From positions 868,001 through 932,000 of the forward strand of contig JALRME010000009.1 of assembly GCA_026120035.1 (NCBI GenBank): a stretch of 64,000 nt of DNA, in the 5' to 3' direction. Both the position numbers and the translations under genes were made by a program. The notes under the pieces are model-generated. The model saw nothing but the letters and a program-made list of their open reading frames with translations. It did not search any database and was not told the origin of the DNA. This document shows, one piece after another, positions 57,928 to 64,000 of the stretch (position 1 is its first letter; every line of letters begins with the position of its first letter). The stretch is from Coleophoma eucalyptorum (Eukaryota > Ascomycota > Leotiomycetes > Helotiales > Dermateaceae).

Positions 57928-60129
57928 GTAAATCTGTGGCAAAGACAGTTTCATAATAACCAAAGGAGGAAGAGAAGAACGCCAGGAATGAAATCCGAGA
58001 CCAGGTGGTTCAAAGACGAGCACATCGAGTGCAAGTCAAGAGGTCGAAGATGAGGGAGACCTTTGGGGAGAGGATGTGCATTAAATGATACCCAACTAGC
58101 GCAGCTAATCAGCCACCGTCACGAAATCCTTGTTTCTTGTTATAGAATCCAAAAAGCGAAGGATCTCAGCATCCCACCACAACATCCCGGCGGCTACACC
58201 CTGACGAGCGAGAAAGGAGCATCTCCTAGATCGTCTTTGCTCAGAAACATGACTGGAACCACCATTTGCAGTAGATCCCAACTGCATAGCGTGGATTACG
58301 AGAACCATGAAAGTTTGCATAGGAATATGGATAGGACTAGGAAATTCTAAAGTCTGAACTTCGATTCGAACCTCATTTCAACCCTCATTCTACTTTTCCA
58401 TTTCCTTTTTTCTTTTTTTTTTTTTTGTATATCACATGTCGGCATCAGCATATCAGCATCAATTAGCATCAGCATTGACGGCGTTAAAGGAAGCGGCAAG
58501 GGAAATGGGTAGCTTTTTGGGGGGTTAGCATTTTTGCCTTCTTGTTTATGTTGGAAAAGCAAGGCATCAGAGAAGGATTTAAGATGATCCATCCTTTCTC
58601 TTGGAGTTAATCCTTTGTATATTGTCATGTGGTGAGCGAAAGCGCAGGAGAGGGTTGGCTAGAGGGCATTACGGATGTGATGTCAAGAAATAGCAAAGAC
58701 TAAAGTTCATCCCTGCGTGCGGAGAAACCCTACGTGCCTGAACGAATCTATTATTCAGAGATCTCAAATCTCTCCCCCGAAAATATAAAAACTTATAGTT
58801 AGTGTGCCATTATTGTTTAGCCGTTTCTCTATAAGGATCCGATTTGTAGCGAGAACATACTACATTGTGAAACTATCAATCATCTTGTCGATGGCATCAA
58901 AGGCCGCTTTAGCTAGCCCTCTTTCTCTGTTAAGTACATCAGCTTGTCTCTAAACATCGGGCTAATATCATGGATGTTCAATTAAAAATAACATAATTTC
59001 AAGCTTCGAAGACGCGAAGCATCAGGAAATCTGTATAACGAGTTCATCCGGACAAAAGGAGGCACGCCCAATACGCTAAGAAGCGTTGATAACGCTTGCG
59101 TAATGTCGTATTATAGTAAGTTAATAGCTATAACTACTAGTAGTATTCTACTTTATATTATACCGAAGTTCAATGTAAATTGTGGTGCTGTCTTAGAAAC
59201 TTCCATGAGCAGCTAGCTACGTGGCTCCTTCTACTTTGCCTAGAGCTGCAACTCGAATCGTTCCTCTCCCCATCTCCATCACCGCCATGAGTAATGAGTG
59301 AGCCAGAGCGGAAGCCAGAAGTAGCGGGAGCCAGAAGTGGCGGGGATAATCGAAATGCTAAAGCTATAGAGGGAACGTAGCGCAGGCTGTAGAGGATCGG
59401 ATTGCTGTAAGAGGAACAGAAAATCATTACTCTGTTCTTCAGATTAAATCTGTCTCTTACGGTTGGCCGGCGTGGGCCTTGCTGTTAGTTACTGTGTATT
59501 ATAGTGTGCGTCATATCCTCGGCGCAATAGAAGGGGAGTAATAATAAATCACCTGCTAGATGTTAGCAAGTAAACTTTCGCGCGCATTAACGCATTCTTG
59601 CTTTCAGGTGGCATTAATAGCTTTAGCAATGGGTCATGAGACAACAGTATAAAGCCGCAGATATCGCTAGGACCGAAGTCGGTCAGTATCCTGCTCTTTA
59701 AACTTTCGATGAATAATTTAAGCGCAGGCACTAGCTAACAGCATTACGGATTGACTATTATTCTTAGATAGGTACTTCATAGGACCTTGAGATACGATAT
59801 GCTAAAACGCGGGTAGGTGCCTTGTATACTATAATAGGTGCGCTTACGTCTTCAGCTAGTATTCTATGCTAAGCTATACATTCTCCTTGTGCTCTCTGTC
59901 GAGATACGCTACCAACGACATAAACCAAATCATGCGATCTACTATGATAACTAGCGATTGGCCAGTTTTCCGCGCTCGTGGCCATACGCGACGATGCCAA
60001 CATTACCGTAAGGCTGTTCTTCGCTGAATCGGTATGATTGTCAGACGGATTTAACTCGACGAAGAGCTTCGCGTATATGCAGGCTCGCTGAGAGCCCTTC
60101 CCTCAAGGTGTCTTGAACCCAGTCTGAAT
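57928..60129. other. 2.2-kb intergenic region, increasingly AT-rich
   Basis: The first 700 bp is the 3' flank of the LicD-like gene. From about 58.7 kb, TA-rich DNA with frequent TAGCTA/CTAGC words dominates and no open frame carries a domain. It probably represents decayed repeat DNA; no element termini could be identified. Confidence 0.45.
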
Positions 60130-63100
60130 ATGCGACTTCTCGAAGCCAATAGCGATGGCGAATTCAGCCTGAAGGACTTCGGCGACGAAATCCCACCATA
60201 TGCTATACTTTCGCACACATGGGGACCGGACAACGAGGAAGTTACCTTCGATGACATGACAAATGGCATTGGCAAGGAAAAGCCTGGCTATGAGAAGATC
60301 CGGTTCTGTAGAGAGCAGGCGAGACAGGATAGTCTACTATACTTTTAGATTGACACCTGCTGTATCAATAAGAGAAACGACGCCGAACTCTCACACTCTA
60401 TCAACTCTATGTTTCGTTGGTACCAGAAGGCGGCCAAATGCTACGTCTATCTATCAGATGTTTCGACAGGGAAGCAGAAAGTAAGCGATCAGTTGTCCGA
60501 ATATACTTGGGAATCAGATTTTCGGAAAAGTAGGTGGTTTACTCGGGGTTGGACGCTCCAAGAGCTCCTAGCCCCAGCCTCGGTCGAATTTTTCTCTCGA
60601 GAACGCAAGCGACTTGGTAACAAGAGTTCTCTAAAGCAGCTAATTTCTGAGATAACGAACATTTCTTACTCTGCACTCCAAGGAGATCCTCTGTCTCAGT
60701 TCAGCTTCCAGGAGCGATTACAGTGGATACAGCATCGTAAGACTAAGCTAGAAGAAGATATAGCGTACTCATTACTTGGAATTTTCGACGTCTACATACT
60801 CCCTATATATGGCGAAGGGACGGCGAAGGCACTTGCTCGGCTTCAGGATGAGTTCGATAAGATACAAAAGTGTATCCAAGACTTATACCTTACCGATCCC
60901 CGCGATGATAAGAAGCGTATTGAGGATACCAAAGGCGGCTTACTACAAAGCTTATACCTCTGGATCCTAGAAAATTCTGACTTTCAGCAATGGCGTAACA
61001 ACCAGCAAAGCCGGCTACTATGGATCAAGGGCGATCCCGGCAAGGGCAAAACAATGTTACTTTGTGGTATTATTAACGAGCTAAAGAGGTCTATAGCCAA
61101 GTCTATTCCTCTATCGTACTTCTTCTGCCAAGCTACTAACCGTCAGCTTAACTCTGCCACAGCCGTACTACGGGGTCTAATTTATTTATTTGTCAAACAA
61201 CAGCCATCTTTTATTTCGTATATACGGGCGAAATACGACCAAGCTAGCAAAACGATCTTTGAGGATGGGAATGCATGGACTGCTTTGTCCGAGGCTCTTA
61301 CTAATATCCTACGAGATCCTAGCTTAGAGAGCACATACTTAGTTATCGATGCGCTTGACGAATGCGTAACAGACTTGCCGAAATTGTTAGACTTCATTAT
61401 ACAAACTTCATCTCTATTTCCTCGTATCAAGTGGATTGTATCGAGCCGCAACAAGACTAACATCGAACGAGGGCTGCGGCTTGATGAGTCGCGGGCGAGG
61501 TTAAGTCTTGAGTTAAAAGAGAATGCGGAACAGGTATCCCGCGCTGTCGATACATATATCAACCTTTGCATCTCCCAACTGGTACAGATACAATATGAAA
61601 TCGATTTGCAAGATCAAATCCGGGATATATTGCAACGCAAGTCTAACGGAACATTTTTATGGGTGGCTCTCATTATTGAGGAGTTGAAAAATGCAGAAAG
61701 CTTCGAAATGTTAGATATTGTAAACGAAGCACCAGCCGGCTTGGTGGATCTATATCGTCGAATGATAAACCAAATCCAGCTACTAAGTCGAAGACAGCCA
61801 AATTTGTGCCGGAGCGTTTTATCAGCCACTACTACTGCATATCGTCCACTCCACCTTGCCGAAATTGGTGTACTTTCAGGTTTACCACCTAATATTTCGA
61901 GCTCGTACGACTCCATTACGACGATAGTCAAGTTATGTGGATACTTTTTAACTATACGAGACAAGATTGTTTACACCATTCACCAATCGGCGCAGGACTT
62001 CTTATCCACAGACATATTTATTTTCCCTTCTGGGACAGAAGATGTGCATTATACGATGTTCTCGCGGTCGCTGGAAGTCATGTCTAAAACACTTCGACGT
62101 GATATATATAGCTTACACGCTCCTGGAATCTCTATTGACCAAGTCGAACAGCCCGATCCAGATCCACTAGCCAGAGCACAGTACTCTTGTCTCTATTGGG
62201 TTGACCATCTTTGCGCTGGCCATAATAAAACCAACCTTAGCGATAACGGTATTGTCTATGTCTTCCTAAAGGGGCACTTTCTTCATTGGATGGAGGCTCT
62301 TAGCTTATTGAAAAGTGTATTTAGCGGGATACTTGCGATACACAAACTTGGGAATTTGCTTCTGGTAAGTATTTACCGTTTATTCCGTGCTTTAACTAAT
62401 TAAAGTGAGGAATTTAACTAACGTACTCTTAAGTTTACCGAATCACCTAGTCTATATGAGTTTATTTATGATATGAAACGGTTTGCTCGAAATTACCAAT
62501 CGTTAATCATAAAGATACCACTACAATTGTACTGTTCAGCCCTCGTCTTTGCCCCAGAAAAGAGTATTGTTCGAAGACAGTTTGAGAATTGTATACCCCC
62601 TTGGATCCAAATAAAGCTTAAAGTGCAAGGACATTGGATTGCGACTTTACAGACGCTCGAGGGCCACTCTAGATTTGTATCGTCAGTGGCCTTCTCACCT
62701 GACGGTACGCAGATCGTCTCTGGATCTTGGGATAAGACGGTACGGCTCTGGGACACTGCCACGGGAGCGCCGCTCCAGACGCTTTATGGTCACTCTAACT
62801 CGGTGGAGTCAGCAGCCTTTTCACCTGACGGTACGCAGATTGTCTCTGCATCTTGGGATCATACGGTACAACTCTGGGACGCTGCTGCGGGAGCGCAGCT
62901 CCAGACGCTCGAAGGCCACTCTAGCTCGGTCTCGTCTGTAGACTTCTCACCTGACGGTACGCAGATTGTCTCTGGATCTGAGGATAAGACGGTACGACTC
63001 TGGGACGCTGCTACGGGAGCGCCGCTCCAGACGCTCAAAGGCTACTCTAGCTTGGTCTCGTCAGTAGCCTTCTCACCCGACGGCACGCTACTACCTCCTC

Positions 63101-63270
63101 TAATTGTGTATGATAGTTGGGTAATAGAAGGGGATACAAAGATTCTCTGGCTACCTTTTGATTATCGGTCACCAAGTCGTGTAGCTACTTATAACAGAAA
63201 CATTGTCTTAGGTTACTCATCCGGACGAATTTCTATTTTCAGATTTCAGGAAGGGTTGAAAATTTTATAA
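60130..63270 (+). pseudogene. HET-NACHT-WD40 NLR-type gene (HNWD-like), broken by an amber codon in the HET domain
   Basis: The frame starts MRLLEANSDGEFSLKDFGDE at 60130 and continues to an intron at 62365-62433, then to the stop at 63268; about 1023 codons, interrupted once by TAG at 60346-60348. HET domain: YAILSHTWG, YEKIRFCREQARQD, stop, IDTCCINKRNDAELSHSINS, RGWTLQELLAP, YSLLGIFDVYILPIYGEG. NACHT: P-loop WIKGDPGKGKTMLL (residue about 301) and Walker B TYLVIDALDEC (about 403). After the intron, CSALVFAPEKSIVR links to three full WD40 repeats and a partial fourth, then the usual terminal segment. This is the architecture of fungal allorecognition receptors (Podospora het-D/E/R class). The stop replaces a Trp codon (YFW-IDTCC in relatives), and TGG to TAG fits a C-to-T change in CpA on the other strand. 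The remaining 664-codon frame from 60409 lacks part of the HET domain. Confidence 0.88.
62650..63090 (+). repeat. Tandem WD40-coding repeats, 126-bp period
   Basis: Units begin at 62650, 62776, 62902 and 63028, each exactly 126 bp (42 aa); the last is cut after about 63 bp. By hand count, unit 1 and unit 3 differ at about 14 of 126 positions. Differences cluster just after the GHS motif and around the SWDK segment. Confidence 0.92.
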
Positions 63271-64000
63271 TACAAACTTATCTACTAATCATCGTTGATA
63301 TTTTAGTTACTTAAAAAATATAATTATCTTTTTTCTTCCCTCTATTTTATAGAGAGTTCTAGGTGGGTATATACCTTTATAGTAGTTTTGTTGGTTTACG
63401 TCCATAACATATTCGACTTATAGATCAACAGGTAAGCGCTATCATCTTTTATAGTAACTAGTCGACATAACATTGTTGCTTTGTTACTGTAATCTTAAAG
63501 TTGTCTTCGTAAGTTGTACATTGCAGCTTCAAGAGTCAGAAGATCAATGATAGTTGAGTAAAAAGAAATCCTCTCTAGTAGCTATTAGTAGCGTTCTTCT
63601 AGAAATTCTCTCGGTAGCTACTCCGCCAGCTAATAGTCAAGGCTATATATTATACCGTTTAGCCTCGTGTTAGCCACAGTTCTGAATAGCTACAAACACT
63701 AGAAGCTTTCTAAGTGATGGTATGTACGATATCGTTGATACTAACCAAAAATAGTTAGTAATTTTGACTCGAGGTACAGATTAGCGTAGTAACTTGTATG
63801 TATTTACGCGACATAGCACTTGCATTATTAGTAACGACTTCCAGTTTGGGAGTAAGGCTTTAGAGCTCGAATAAGACCCTTCTATAAGTATTAGGAATAG
63901 TAAAAGCTCGGTAGTAGAGATTTTGTTAGAGAACCCTATTTCGCTATAAAAGGAGACTTTTCATAAATCAGGCTCAAGAGCAACGACGCGACTATTAGGA
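63271..64000. other. AT-rich gene-free end of the window
   Basis: TA-rich sequence with many stops in all frames and no supported gene. Compositionally it matches 58.8-60.1 kb, so the NLR gene lies inside an AT-rich compartment. Confidence 0.5.

Noticed and set aside
1..64000. Search by eye for transposon ends, CRISPR-like arrays, rRNA and biosynthetic gene clusters
   Set aside because: No terminal repeats with a transposase or reverse transcriptase frame, no spaced direct-repeat array, no conserved rRNA segments, and no polyketide or peptide synthase genes were seen.

Overview
The window reads as nuclear DNA of a filamentous ascomycete (Pezizomycotina; the protein set would suit Leotiomycetes, but that rank is an inference). 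The reasons are short introns (about 50-230 nt) with GTAAGT-like donors, CTAAC/CTGAC branch points and TAG/CAG acceptors, 0.3-4 kb intergenic spaces with microsatellites, and fungal families: Grx3/4, Abp1, a Zn2Cys6 factor, Taka-type amylase, EDC4, and a HET-NACHT-WD40 receptor. I support 17 protein-coding genes with complete or near-complete exon models, one broken immune-type gene and one weak small gene. No tRNA, rRNA, CRISPR, intact transposon or biosynthetic gene cluster was found. Layout: 0-6 kb holds a monothiol glutaredoxin (+), a 3-hydroxyisobutyrate-dehydrogenase-like enzyme (-) and a small Cys-rich CYSTM-like protein (+). 6-15 kb holds Abp1 (-) and, from a shared 685-bp divergent promoter, a 1583-aa F-box/zinc-finger-like protein (+). 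15.6-28 kb holds a secreted Gly/Ser/Leu-rich protein with repeated KR/RR-QLDALTGLL units (-), a secreted acid phosphatase (-), a membrane-anchored multicopper oxidase (+) and an APC-family permease (-). 29-43 kb holds an alpha/beta hydrolase (-), a Zn2Cys6 regulator (+), a GH13 alpha-amylase (+) and a P-loop kinase-like protein (+). 43-58 kb holds EDC4 (-), a possible small gene (+), a hotdog thioesterase (-), a MYND-finger protein (+) and a secreted LicD-type protein (+). From about 58.7 kb to the end the DNA becomes AT-rich and gene-poor, and carries a HET-NACHT-WD40 gene (NLR type) whose HET domain is cut by one amber codon that looks like a C-to-T (RIP-type) hit. The left 58 kb looks like an ordinary euchromatic gene neighbourhood with no single pathway. 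Nutrient-facing secreted or membrane proteins (acid phosphatase, multicopper oxidase, permease, amylase, LicD-like protein) are interspersed with housekeeping genes. The most unusual items are the broken NLR with near-identical 126-bp WD40 repeats, the putatively Kex2-processed secreted protein, the multicopper oxidase with an N-terminal membrane anchor instead of a signal peptide, and a possible alternative Ser/Thr-rich end of the amylase. Exon limits were derived by hand from splice consensus and reading-frame continuity; none has transcript support here.
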